A stretch of 9,102 bases of DNA from Caldilineae bacterium. Its GTDB lineage: Bacteria; Chloroflexota; Anaerolineae; J102. The notes under the pieces are model-generated. The model was not told the DNA's origin. It made no database searches and worked only from the letters and a program-made list of their open reading frames with translations. Of this stretch, positions 1 through 6,506 are shown piece by piece; the first letter of the stretch is position 1; each line of letters starts with the position of its first letter. A program made the translations under genes and the position numbers. The stretch covers positions 1 to 9,102 of the forward strand of contig RFJM01000409.1 in NCBI GenBank assembly GCA_003694905.1, in the 5' to 3' direction.

Positions 1-681
1 CCGGCCCAAGACAGCCTGAATCACGAACTTGTTGAAGGGATGGACGTGCGGGTTGTTCAGAAACTCCTGGACGGGCATCCAGCGGGCGATGGCGATCTCC
101 TCTTCGTCGATAGCGATCTCGCTGCTGAGGGGATCCAGGCGACAGATGAAATAGAGCGCCGACTTGTCGAACTTCCAGTGATGACTATGTCTAATGGTGA
201 TAAGAGAATGAAAACGTGTGCGAATGCCGGTCTCTTCGTATACCTCTCGCATGACGCCTTGCACGATGGGCTCGCCTTCTTCCACCAACCCTCCCGGAAG
301 CTTGAAGAACTGCGGCCGCGTGCGGATATGCAGCTTCTCCACCACCACCAGTAGCTCGTCCTGCTCATTAAACACCGCGCCGCCCGCTCCCACATAGTGA
401 GTGGCATAGGGCGGGATGAACGCGTCGGCAAACAACGCCTTGACCATCATCACATAATCCGGCCGCGTGTGATGAAAATGGAAACCGGCCTCGGCCGCAA
501 CGGGGATCAGCGCCGCCCTGGCGATGGGAATCTGCAGCCAGGCCACCTTATAGCCCGCATGCTCCCACGCCCTTAGTGCTTCCCCCAGGTCGCGACAGAA
601 ACGGTCCGGCGAAGAGGGCAGTGCCTCCCCGCGGACCTCGATACCGCCGTATTCGTTCTCCCGAGCGTCGAAGTAAGTCAT
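1..681 (-). CDS. NUDT6-like Nudix hydrolase with pre-Nudix domain (3' end outside window)
   Basis: I translated the minus strand from the ATG at 681 down to base 1 and obtained 227 residues with no stop, so the C-terminus lies beyond the left edge. Residues 131-153 form a perfect Nudix box, GX5EX7REUXEEXGU (G131, E137, R145-E146, E149-E150, G152), which binds the metal for hydrolysis of a nucleoside diphosphate linked to another moiety. The box is preceded by PPYATHYVGAGG (about 90-101). Residues 1 to about 85 (with GGIEVRGE, WLQIPIARAALIPVAAEAGF and FHFHHT) resemble the pre-Nudix domain of the eukaryotic NUDT6/plant NUDT2-7 family. That family includes ADP-ribose and NADH pyrophosphatases, but the substrate here cannot be read from sequence. 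The gene starts 39 nt after the amidohydrolase stop, has only a weak Shine-Dalgarno (AGAG), and is probably the fifth gene of the leftward operon. The Nudix call is very secure; the NUDT6 subfamily is likely. Confidence 0.93.
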   Translation of the reverse strand, partial: MTYFDARENEYGGIEVRGEALPSSPDRFCRDLGEALRAWEHAGYKVAWLQIPIARAALIPVAAEAGFHFHHTRPDYVMMVKALFADAFIPPYATHYVGAGGAVFNEQDELLVVVEKLHIRTRPQFFKLPGGLVEEGEPIVQGVMREVYEETGIRTRFHSLITIRHSHHWKFDKSALYFICRLDPLSSEIAIDEEEIAIARWMPVQEFLNNPHVHPFNKFVIQAVLGR

Positions 682-720
682 GGCGTATTCTCTAGGGAGA
701 TGCGGGATGTGCGAGCTCCA

Positions 721-2343
721 CTACAGATTGCTGTGGACGATCCGGCCATCCAGAACGGTGAGGTCTACTTGCGTGTCGGCGATCTCGCGCGGTGGACAGG
801 CGAAGATATCCCGATCCAGCGCCACCAGGTCGGCAAGATAGCCGGGTGCCAGCCGTCCCTGCTGATGCTCCTGGGCAATGGCGCGGGCCGCGCCCAAGGT
901 GTAAGCTTCCACGGCCTCCGCCACGGTCAGGCATTGCTCTGGATACCAGCCTCCGGATGGCTCTCCGTCACGACGACGCCGCGTCACTGCAGCATGGATC
1001 CCCCACCAGGGGTTGGGGCTGGCCACCGGCGCATCGGAACCGAACGCCAGATTGGTGCCCAACTGCAAGAGCGTACGGAAGGGATAGGTGTTGCGCCCGC
1101 GCTCACCCCAGAAACGGTCGGTATTGGGGATGTCATCGGTGCAGTGGATGGGCTGGACCGACGCGGTGATCCCCATTTCGGCCAGTCTGGGCTGATCCTG
1201 TGGCTGGATAGTCTGCACGTGTTCGATGCGGTGGGGGATGAGCGGCCTCTGCTCACTCTCCCCGGCCAGCACCTCCGCAAAGATATCCAGCACTTCGCGA
1301 TTGGCGCGATCGCCGATGGCGTGGATGGAGATGGCCAGACCGTGGCGGTGGGCGCGCTGAATGAGGGCAGCGGCTTCTTCCGGCGGGGTGAGATACATCC
1401 CTCGATTGTGGGGCTCGCCCTCATAGGGTTCCAGCATCCAGGCCGTGCGTGCGCCCAGGGATCCGTCCGCAAAAAGCTTGACATGGCCCAGCCTCACCCA
1501 CTCGTCCCCGAACCCGCTCTTCAATCCAAGCATGATGAGATGGTCGAGATGGGCTGCTTCGATGTTGCAGCTTACCCGCAGAGGGAGTTGGCCGCTGTAG
1601 CGGAGCCGGGTATAGGTCTGCAGGGCTTCCGGCCCCTCTTCGTGATGGTCCTTCATGCGCTGGTCGTGGACGGCGACGATGCCCAGCCGATGTAGCTCCT
1701 CAGCAGCAGCCAGCAAGTTAGCCGTAGCGGTCTTCTCCTCCTGCGGCGGTATGATCCTGCGTACCAGGTTGATGGCCAGCTCGCGCAAGACGCCGGTGGG
1801 CCGGCCCTCATCGTCCCGGTCGATGACGCCTGACGGAGGATCGGGCGTTTGCGGACCGATTCCCGCGGCCTGCAGAGCTGCCGTATTGGCAACGGCTGCG
1901 TGCAGGTCGGTACGCCAGAGGATGGCAGGATGGCCGTCGGTAAGAGGATCGAGATCATGGCGGGTGGGGAAGCGGGGGTCGGGCCACGAGCTTTCGTTCC
2001 AGCCATAGCCTACCAGCCAGGCGCCGGGCGCGAGACCGCGCCCATAGGCCCGTACGCGCGCCTGCAGGTCTTGCAGGCTGACGGCATCGTAGAGTGCGAG
2101 CTGCCCACGACGCCAGGCGATATCGTAGAAATGGATGTGCGAGTCGGTGAAGCCGGGAAGGACCAGCCGCCCCTCCAGGTTGATACAGGTGGTCCTGGCG
2201 CGCGCCAGCGGCAGGATCTCCTCGTCGCTGCCACAGGCCAGAATGCGGCCCCCATGAATGGCCACGGCCTCCACCCAGGCGTGCCGGGGCCACTGGGTGT
2301 AGATGTGGGCGTTGTACAGGATGAGATCGACTTGAATGGGCAT
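721..2343 (-). CDS. YtcJ-like metal-dependent amidohydrolase (Amidohydro_3)
   Basis: This 540-residue protein has the usual length and order of the YtcJ/AepA-like amidohydrolases. A beta-sandwich N-terminus (DLILYNAHIYT...GGRILACGSDEEI) leads into the metal-binding HxH (H69, H71) in GFTDSHIHFYD. The probable carboxylated lysine is K289 in VKLFADGSLGART. Further ligands are H341 (HAIGDRAN), H371 and H375 (HRIEHVQ) and the catalytic D437 (FGSDAPV). The C-terminal strand GYLADLVALDRDIF returns to the sandwich. Such enzymes hydrolyse C-N or C-O bonds in N-acyl or N-formyl compounds and related small molecules, and the exact substrate cannot be predicted. No signal peptide is visible, so it is probably cytoplasmic. 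It starts 26 nt after the trmJ stop with no good Shine-Dalgarno, as expected of an internal operon gene. All family residues appear intact. Confidence 0.92.
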   Translation of the reverse strand: MPIQVDLILYNAHIYTQWPRHAWVEAVAIHGGRILACGSDEEILPLARARTTCINLEGRLVLPGFTDSHIHFYDIAWRRGQLALYDAVSLQDLQARVRAYGRGLAPGAWLVGYGWNESSWPDPRFPTRHDLDPLTDGHPAILWRTDLHAAVANTAALQAAGIGPQTPDPPSGVIDRDDEGRPTGVLRELAINLVRRIIPPQEEKTATANLLAAAEELHRLGIVAVHDQRMKDHHEEGPEALQTYTRLRYSGQLPLRVSCNIEAAHLDHLIMLGLKSGFGDEWVRLGHVKLFADGSLGARTAWMLEPYEGEPHNRGMYLTPPEEAAALIQRAHRHGLAISIHAIGDRANREVLDIFAEVLAGESEQRPLIPHRIEHVQTIQPQDQPRLAEMGITASVQPIHCTDDIPNTDRFWGERGRNTYPFRTLLQLGTNLAFGSDAPVASPNPWWGIHAAVTRRRRDGEPSGGWYPEQCLTVAEAVEAYTLGAARAIAQEHQQGRLAPGYLADLVALDRDIFACPPREIADTQVDLTVLDGRIVHSNL

Positions 2344-2369
2344 GGTGACAGAGATATGAAAAGGTCGGC

Positions 2370-3212
2370 TCAGGACTCCGGCGTATCCGCGGACGAGGGG
2401 GAGCGCGAGCGGGCGTGAGGCCAGGGCCCTTGCCTCACGGCGCGGTCCAACACATACCCCATTGCGCGCAAGAGACCTGCCTCGGAAGCAGTGGGGCGAG
2501 TGCGCCGCAGCAGGCGATCGACCTTAAGCCGCTTGGCCGGTTCCTGGCCGGGCTTAAAGAAGCCTGCCTTGTCCAGCACGTCGAGCAGCGCCTTTACCGC
2601 GGCCGTGAACTCGGCCTCGGTAGCCGGTGGGTCTTTGGGATCGATGGTCTCGGGGAAGATGTTCTCTTGGGGCAGGGCGGCCTGGCGTAGTTCATAGGAG
2701 ACAAGCAGAACGGCCTGAGCCAGGTTGAGAGACCCGTACTCGGGATTGGTCGGAATCGTGAGCTGATAGTGACAGCGACTGACCACCTCGTTGGGCAGCC
2801 CCCAGTCTTCGCGGCCGAAAAGGATGGCAGGGCGGCCATAGTACGCGTGCTCGAGCAAGATAGGGGCCAGGGTCTTGGGAGATTCGATGGGTGGGCCGAG
2901 CCGGCGACGACGATTGCTGGCTGCAACGACGAGGTTGGTGTCCGCCAGCGCTTCCTCCAGACTATCGTAGAATTCGATGCGCTTTTGGAACTCCTCGCTG
3001 CGGTGGGCCGCTGCGCTGATACGGAAGGGATCGTAACGCTTGGGATTGACCAGGCGCAGATTCTGCAGCCCCATATTCATCATGGCGCGCACCACGCCGC
3101 CGATGTTGTCGGGATTCTGCGGCTCGACCAGTACGATGGTAATTCTGTTGAGGGCTTCTCGTGCCGTCGGTGAGGCAGCAGTTTTCGCGGTCGGGAGTGG
3201 GGGCCGGTTCAT
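2370..3212 (-). CDS. trmJ: TrmJ-like tRNA (cytidine/uridine-2'-O-)-methyltransferase, SPOUT family
   Basis: The 280-residue product carries the three SpoU/TrmH-family motifs. Motif 1 is LVEPQNPDNIGGVVRAM (28-44, with N36 and R42). Motif 2 is LFGREDWGLPNEV (131-143). Motif 3 is NPEYGSLNLAQAVLLVSYEL (156-175), which forms the trefoil knot that binds S-adenosylmethionine. The text CHYQLTIPTNPEYGSLNLA is close to the corresponding part of E. coli TrmJ, and the C-terminal helices (RLKVDRLLRRTRP, then GLLRAMG) match the TrmJ dimerisation extension. TrmJ 2'-O-methylates position 32 of the tRNA anticodon loop. I chose the ATG at 3212 because it overlaps the stop of the upstream gene as ATGA and gives the family's normal length; the frame stays open upstream to about 3608 but that part does not look like this family. 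Only a distant AGGA (about 12 nt away) precedes it, which suggests translational coupling. The last 20 residues (HARSRSPSSADTPES) look like a disordered tail. Confidence 0.93.
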   Translation of the reverse strand: MNRPPLPTAKTAASPTAREALNRITIVLVEPQNPDNIGGVVRAMMNMGLQNLRLVNPKRYDPFRISAAAHRSEEFQKRIEFYDSLEEALADTNLVVAASNRRRRLGPPIESPKTLAPILLEHAYYGRPAILFGREDWGLPNEVVSRCHYQLTIPTNPEYGSLNLAQAVLLVSYELRQAALPQENIFPETIDPKDPPATEAEFTAAVKALLDVLDKAGFFKPGQEPAKRLKVDRLLRRTRPTASEAGLLRAMGYVLDRAVRQGPWPHARSRSPSSADTPES

Positions 3213-3997
3213 CGCTGAGGCAGGTCCTGGGGCAGGCGCAGCCGGTCGCCTGCCATGGGGATGAGAATGGTGCCGGAAAAGGCGCGCGCAGCTTCGGCCC
3301 GCCAGGCTTCGGGGTCTCCGGCAAGACGGTGTGTGAGTGCAAGGGCACGCACGTCCGCGGCCTGGGCTATCTGACCGGCCTCGAACGCGCTGGAGTGGAT
3401 GCCGTCGCTGCCTTCGGGGTGAGGGGTCAAATAAGTGGCTTCGTGAATGAGCAGATCGGCGCCGCGGGCCAGTTCGCTGACGCGCTCTGTGGCCGCAGTG
3501 TCGCCCGTATAGACGATGCTGAAAGGCTCCTCGTCCTCGCAAGCGAAATCGAGACGCAAGGCGAAAGCAGGCAGCCGCGAATGGTACACCAGCGCCAGCC
3601 GGGCACACACGCCGGGAAGCTCGGGCCAGACGTGGGGATGGGCTACAGGCAACGGGTGCAGGATGATCTCATCGGCGATGGTATCGATAAAGCGAGGATA
3701 GGCGATCTCGAGCAGTTTGCGCCAGGCGCGCAGAACCTCCGCTGCGGCCAGATAGTACCGCGGCCGGTGATGAAAGAGGAGAATAGGACTGCCCAGGGTG
3801 TGATCGCCGTGCTGATGACTGAAATAGACGTGGCTGATCTCCTCGGGCTCGACGCTGGCCCGCTCAAGCTGGACCATCAGGGCAGGCCCCGCGTCGAGCA
3901 GGAGCGTCTTCTCGTTGTAGCGGATGAGCAAGGCCGTGTGGTCCCCCGGAACGGCCGGCCGGATGGCACCCACGCCCAGAAAGATGAGCTCAGTCAT
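3209..3997 (-). CDS. RNase Z-like metallo-beta-lactamase-fold hydrolase
   Basis: This 262-residue protein has the metallo-beta-lactamase fold of the RNase Z/ElaC branch. It begins MTELIFLGVGAIRP and has a LLLDAGP strand at 32-38. The binuclear zinc ligands are all present: H61, H63, D65 and H66 in SHQHGDH, H139 in VYHSRLPA, D166 in YTGDT and H223 in LTHR. The RNase Z-like IHEATYL (184-190) followed by HSSAFEAGQIAQAA (201-214) is also present. Only 27 positions separate H139 and D166, whereas Bacillus subtilis RNase Z has about 71 there and uses part of it for the flexible tRNA-binding arm. This protein may therefore not process tRNA 3' ends and could be an arylsulfatase-like or other phosphodiesterase/esterase. 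Its start overlaps the upstream gene by 8 nt, with a GAGAGG Shine-Dalgarno (4004-4009) inside that gene, and its stop overlaps the trmJ start. Confidence 0.88.
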   Translation of the reverse strand: MTELIFLGVGAIRPAVPGDHTALLIRYNEKTLLLDAGPALMVQLERASVEPEEISHVYFSHQHGDHTLGSPILLFHHRPRYYLAAAEVLRAWRKLLEIAYPRFIDTIADEIILHPLPVAHPHVWPELPGVCARLALVYHSRLPAFALRLDFACEDEEPFSIVYTGDTAATERVSELARGADLLIHEATYLTPHPEGSDGIHSSAFEAGQIAQAADVRALALTHRLAGDPEAWRAEAARAFSGTILIPMAGDRLRLPQDLPQR

Positions 3998-4865
3998 TGC
4001 ATGCCTCTCTAAAGGAGGAGGGGAGATGGTCGATGGTCGTGGCCAGAGTTTTTTCCAGGATGGGAATATGACTGCTGCGTATGGGCCGACCGTGGCGGGT
4101 CCGGCCTTCCAGCAATTCCGCTCGGCACGCCCAGTAATCGTCGCGGCCCAGTTTCAGCGGCGGCAGGTCCAGCGCCTGGAAGAAGGTGAATTCATAGGCG
4201 GTCAAGGCACCAAAGGTCGGGGAGAGGGTACGCATGGCCGCTACGGTAGCCAGGTACTGCAGGCGGAAATCGCCTGACCGGTAGGAAACCTGATCGGCAA
4301 GTTCTTCTTCGAGTTCACGCACGGCCGTCGTCTCGATGGGCTCCACCCAGGCTCGATCCTGCTTCTGGCGACCGCCGATAAGCTGATAGCTGTCGGAACG
4401 AGGATCCCACTGTGTGAGAAAACGCGGGGTATCTTCCCTGCACACGATCAGGATCTGGGCGACCTTCGTTTTGCGAATGGGTGCGGCATCGGGATCACGG
4501 GCCAGACGCTCCTTTTCCAGCAGCAGAACCAGCGACGAAGCACCGGCCAGGGGGGCCTTGGCCCCGGCTCCCTGCTCTTCGGACCAGTCGGCAACGATCG
4601 GCCCTCCACTCTCCACCCAGGCTGCCAGGCTGTGCAGGAAATAGTACGCGGGTTGCGACACGGCGCGAATCCCCTGGGCCGTTAACTCCACGGCGCCCCA
4701 TGTCTGCAAGAAAAGGGCCAGGGCTTCGGCCCAACCCGGAGGTCCGGGCAATGCCTCGAGGGGCAGGGGGTCATGGCGGCTTTGGGGAACGGCGCGCAGC
4801 CAGGCGGCCAGTATTTTTCGTCTATCGGCGGGTGAAGGGAAAGAGGATGGGACCGGACTATTCAT
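3990..4865 (-). CDS. Divergent Nudix-type protein with N-terminal extension
   Basis: This is the first gene of the leftward operon, 291 residues long. The central region reads as a Nudix domain: VAQILIVCRED (135-145), then QLIGGRQKQ (161-169), then EPIETTAVRELEEELAD (175-191). This fits EX7REUXEE, with R183-E184 and E187-E188. The box is atypical because nine rather than five residues separate G165 from E175, and the usual Gly after EEx is A190. The metal-binding glutamates remain, so hydrolysis is possible but uncertain. Residues 1-125 have no recognised domain; WAEALALFLQTWGAVELTAQGIRAV could be part of a winged helix, which would suggest a sensing or regulatory Nudix protein. The ATG at 4865 is preceded by GGAG with 8-nt spacing, and an extended -10 lies just upstream. 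The downstream gene overlaps it by 8 nt. Confidence 0.75.
   Translation of the reverse strand: MNSPVPSSFPSPADRRKILAAWLRAVPQSRHDPLPLEALPGPPGWAEALALFLQTWGAVELTAQGIRAVSQPAYYFLHSLAAWVESGGPIVADWSEEQGAGAKAPLAGASSLVLLLEKERLARDPDAAPIRKTKVAQILIVCREDTPRFLTQWDPRSDSYQLIGGRQKQDRAWVEPIETTAVRELEEELADQVSYRSGDFRLQYLATVAAMRTLSPTFGALTAYEFTFFQALDLPPLKLGRDDYWACRAELLEGRTRHGRPIRSSHIPILEKTLATTIDHLPSSFREACND
4004..4009 (-). promoter_or_regulatory. Shine-Dalgarno of the MBL hydrolase inside the upstream gene
   Basis: On the minus strand GAGAGG ends six bases before the ATG at 3997. It sits within the last codons of the preceding Nudix-type gene, which supports co-translation of the two. Confidence 0.5.
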
Positions 4866-4888
4866 AGGGCAGACTCCACACTGATCCC

Positions 4889-4897
4889 ATTCTACCA
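4889..4897 (-). promoter_or_regulatory. Putative extended -10 promoter of the leftward operon
   Basis: On the minus strand this reads TGGTAGAAT, an extended -10 element (TGn followed by TAGAAT, five of six matches to TATAAT). The hexamer 17 nt further upstream is TTTTCG, a poor -35, which is normal for extended -10 promoters. Transcription would start near 4882, giving a leader of about 17 nt that includes the GGAG Shine-Dalgarno of the 4865 start. This is a prediction from consensus only. Confidence 0.45.
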
Positions 4898-5010
4898 GGG
4901 AGAAGCCAAAACGAAAATCATCTCCTCCCCCCTAAGACTGTAGCAATTTGGTCAGTGTGCTGTCGATGTCCCATGCGTTGAGAGCCAGAGCCTCATGGCG
5001 TCCTTTGCGT

Positions 5011-5027
5011 GCTGACTAAAAGTCAGC
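5011..5027. repeat. Perfect 7-bp hairpin (GCTGACT-AAA-AGTCAGC)
   Basis: Seven bases (5011-5017) pair perfectly with 5021-5027 around an AAA loop. No T-tract follows on either strand, so it is not a standard intrinsic terminator. It could be an operator palindrome or the first stem of a structured RNA. Confidence 0.6.
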
Positions 5028-5043
5028 CTGTCTAGACCTGCGT

Positions 5044-5075
5044 CCACAGACCGGTCTCCGCCGGCCGGCCTCTGG
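5044..5075. repeat. Imperfect 11-bp inverted repeat with GC core
   Basis: CCACAGACCGG (5044-5054) pairs with CCGGCCTCTGG (5065-5075) at 9 of 11 positions around a 10-nt loop. The palindrome GCCGGCCGGC at 5060-5069 overlaps it and could compete for pairing. Function unknown. Confidence 0.5.
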
Positions 5076-5088
5076 CGAAACCCGCTTG

Positions 5089-5149
5089 GACTGACTTCAG
5101 CCGGGCATCAACGGCCTTGGGCCCCACCTATAGGAGCCGGCTTTCAGTC
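5089..5149. repeat. Long interrupted inverted repeat (GACTGA/TCAGTC and AGCCGG/CCGGCT)
   Basis: GACTGA (5089-5094) pairs with TCAGTC (5144-5149), and AGCCGG (5099-5104) pairs with CCGGCT (5137-5142). This gives 12 base pairs with an asymmetric internal loop (CTTC opposite T). The 32-nt apical part can form a small GGCC-TTG-GGCC stem (5113-5123). It looks like a foldable RNA or DNA element rather than random sequence, but I recognise no known family. Confidence 0.5.
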
Positions 5150-5268
5150 GGTCGTAGCCGCAGGCGCTTGCATCTGCCATCGACTAAACTGATACAGTGT
5201 CCTCTCCCCTCGCGCTTGAACACCCCCTGCCCACCACTCCTCCGCCTTCATTCATTCGCCAGGGTGAG

Positions 5269-5277
5269 TGCTATAAT
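5269..5277 (+). promoter_or_regulatory. Putative extended -10 promoter of the rightward operon
   Basis: TGCTATAAT is a perfect extended -10 (TGn plus TATAAT). No good -35 is present at 16-18 nt; TTCATT sequences occur at 15 and 19 nt. Transcription would start near 5284, giving a leader of about 29 nt that carries GAGGAG (5303-5308) four bases before the ATG at 5313. The hairpin cluster would lie upstream of this transcript. Confidence 0.6.
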
Positions 5278-5312
5278 GCCGATCTCAGCATCCCACACCA
5301 CCGAGGAGCACC

Positions 5313-6479
5313 ATGGAAATCGCTCAGCGCTTTTCCCAAGTCAACGAGTCGGTCATCCGGGAGATGACGCGGCTGGCCGTCCAACATGAGGCTATCAATC
5401 TAAGCCAAGGGTTTCCCGACTATCCGCCGCCTAAGGCGATGGTTGACGCCGCAGTGGAGGCGATGAGAAGCGGCCTCAACCAATACAGTTTCACGTGGGG
5501 CTATACCCCCCTGCGTAGAAAGCTGGCCGAGGTCTACAGTGAACGTCTTGGCTGGGAAGTCGATCCCGACGAACATGTCGTGGTCACGTGCGGTACGACG
5601 GAAGCGATTGTGGCCGCCATGATGACCGTACTCAACCCCGGCGAGCAGATTATCATCATCGAGCCCGCGCACGAGATGTATCGGCCTGCTGCTGTGTTCT
5701 CGGGGGCCGAACCCGTGGCGGTAGCCCTCGAAGCCCCCGATTACAGGCTGGACCCCGAACGGCTGGCCGCCGCGGTGACCCCGCGCACCAGGGCTGTTTT
5801 GCTCAACACCCCCCACAATCCTACCGGCCGCGTCTTCGACGACGAAGAGATGGCCGGGCTGATCCGGGTAGTCCTGAAAAATGACCTGGTTGTCATCACC
5901 GACGAAATCTACGACCGCATCCTTTACGACGGCCGGCGTCATATCTGTCCCGGCAGTATGGAAGCGCTGCGCGAACGCACCATCACTCTGGGTGGCTTTG
6001 GCAAGACCTACGCGGTTACAGGCTGGCGGCTGGGCTACGGCATCGCGCCCTCGCATCTGGCAGCGGGATTGCGCCCGGCCCACGACTTCCTCACCATCTG
6101 CGCCCCCACGCCGCTGCAGGCTGCTGCCGTCGCCGCACTCAATCTCCCTGCCAGCTACTACGAGCGCATGACCGAAGAATACCACGAGCGCCGGGACCTG
6201 ATGATGAGCATCCTGGATGAAGTCGGCTTTGTTGCCAATCGCCCCGAAGGGGCCTACTACACCATGGCCGACTACAGCCATCTGCCCATCCCCCAAGCCG
6301 AGTGGGACTCCGTGCGCTTTGCCCGCTGGCTCACCACAGAGATCGGCGTTGCCGTCGTCCCCGGCGTCACCTTCTACGGACTCCCCGGCTACGGGCACAA
6401 TACCGTGCGCTTCGCCTTCCCCAAACGACTGGAAACCCTGCGCGAGGCCGGCCGCCGGCTGGCCCGCCTCCGTCAATAA
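5313..6479 (+). CDS. PLP-dependent class I/II aminotransferase (kynurenine/methionine aminotransferase-like)
   Basis: The 388-residue protein is a full-length fold-type I aminotransferase. INLSQGFPDYPPP (28-40) is the N-terminal substrate-recognition segment. CGTTEAIVAAM (93-103) binds the cofactor phosphate. N169 in NTPHNPTG and D197 in ITDEIYD contact the PLP ring. K231 in GGFGKTYAVTGWRLGY is the Schiff-base lysine, and R366 in TVRFAF should hold the substrate carboxylate. It transfers an amino group from an amino acid to a 2-oxoacid in the cytoplasm. The GKTYAVTGWRLGY pattern and QGFPD start resemble the kynurenine/glutamine transaminase and YbdL methionine aminotransferase group, but specificity is not certain. 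GAGGAG precedes the ATG. It opens the rightward operon, 27 nt ahead of the nitroreductase, so it may feed or drain the same small pathway. Confidence 0.93.
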   Translation: MEIAQRFSQVNESVIREMTRLAVQHEAINLSQGFPDYPPPKAMVDAAVEAMRSGLNQYSFTWGYTPLRRKLAEVYSERLGWEVDPDEHVVVTCGTTEAIVAAMMTVLNPGEQIIIIEPAHEMYRPAAVFSGAEPVAVALEAPDYRLDPERLAAAVTPRTRAVLLNTPHNPTGRVFDDEEMAGLIRVVLKNDLVVITDEIYDRILYDGRRHICPGSMEALRERTITLGGFGKTYAVTGWRLGYGIAPSHLAAGLRPAHDFLTICAPTPLQAAAVAALNLPASYYERMTEEYHERRDLMMSILDEVGFVANRPEGAYYTMADYSHLPIPQAEWDSVRFARWLTTEIGVAVVPGVTFYGLPGYGHNTVRFAFPKRLETLREAGRRLARLRQ

Positions 6480-6493
6480 GCGCTTGCCAGCAA

Positions 6494-6500
6494 GAGGAGG
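6494..6500 (+). promoter_or_regulatory. Strong Shine-Dalgarno of the nitroreductase
   Basis: GAGGAGG lies six bases before the ATG at 6507 and decides this start over the out-of-frame ATG at 6502. Confidence 0.7.
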
Positions 6501-6506
6501 AATGTC

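Larger units (their letters stand above)
4866..5312. other. Divergent intergenic region with promoters and hairpin cluster
   Basis: These 447 bases lie between the divergent starts at 4865 (minus) and 5313 (plus). I find no convincing gene in either strand. The left end holds the leftward promoter and Shine-Dalgarno, and the right end holds the rightward promoter and Shine-Dalgarno. The middle, 5011-5149, holds three hairpin-forming inverted repeats, listed separately. A small palindrome ACTG-ATA-CAGT sits at 5188-5198. Stretches 4960-5010 and 5200-5260 show nothing I can interpret. Confidence 0.8.

Noticed and set aside
178..226. AT-richer patch in the NUDT6-like gene
   Set aside because: It encodes family-like residues (SLITIRHSHHWKF) without breaking the frame, so there is no sign of an insertion.
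700..1695. Long plus-strand open frame over the amidohydrolase
   Set aside because: It is antisense to a complete amidohydrolase with all metal ligands, and its composition is that of GC-rich shadow coding.
3213..3608. Upstream extension of the trmJ frame to 3608
   Set aside because: The extra 132 residues are arginine/serine-rich, overlap the MBL gene and do not match the methyltransferase; the ATGA junction at 3209-3212 marks the real start.
5117..5312. Possible small gene upstream of the aminotransferase
   Set aside because: The frame starts inside a hairpin, has no Shine-Dalgarno and runs out of frame into the aminotransferase.
5997..6008. Gly instead of Ser three residues before the PLP lysine
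   Set aside because: Many aminotransferases of this class have Gly there (NGFSK-type motif), so it does not indicate loss of function.
5400..6476. 358-codon minus-strand frame
   Set aside because: It is the antisense of the aminotransferase and has no recognisable domain.
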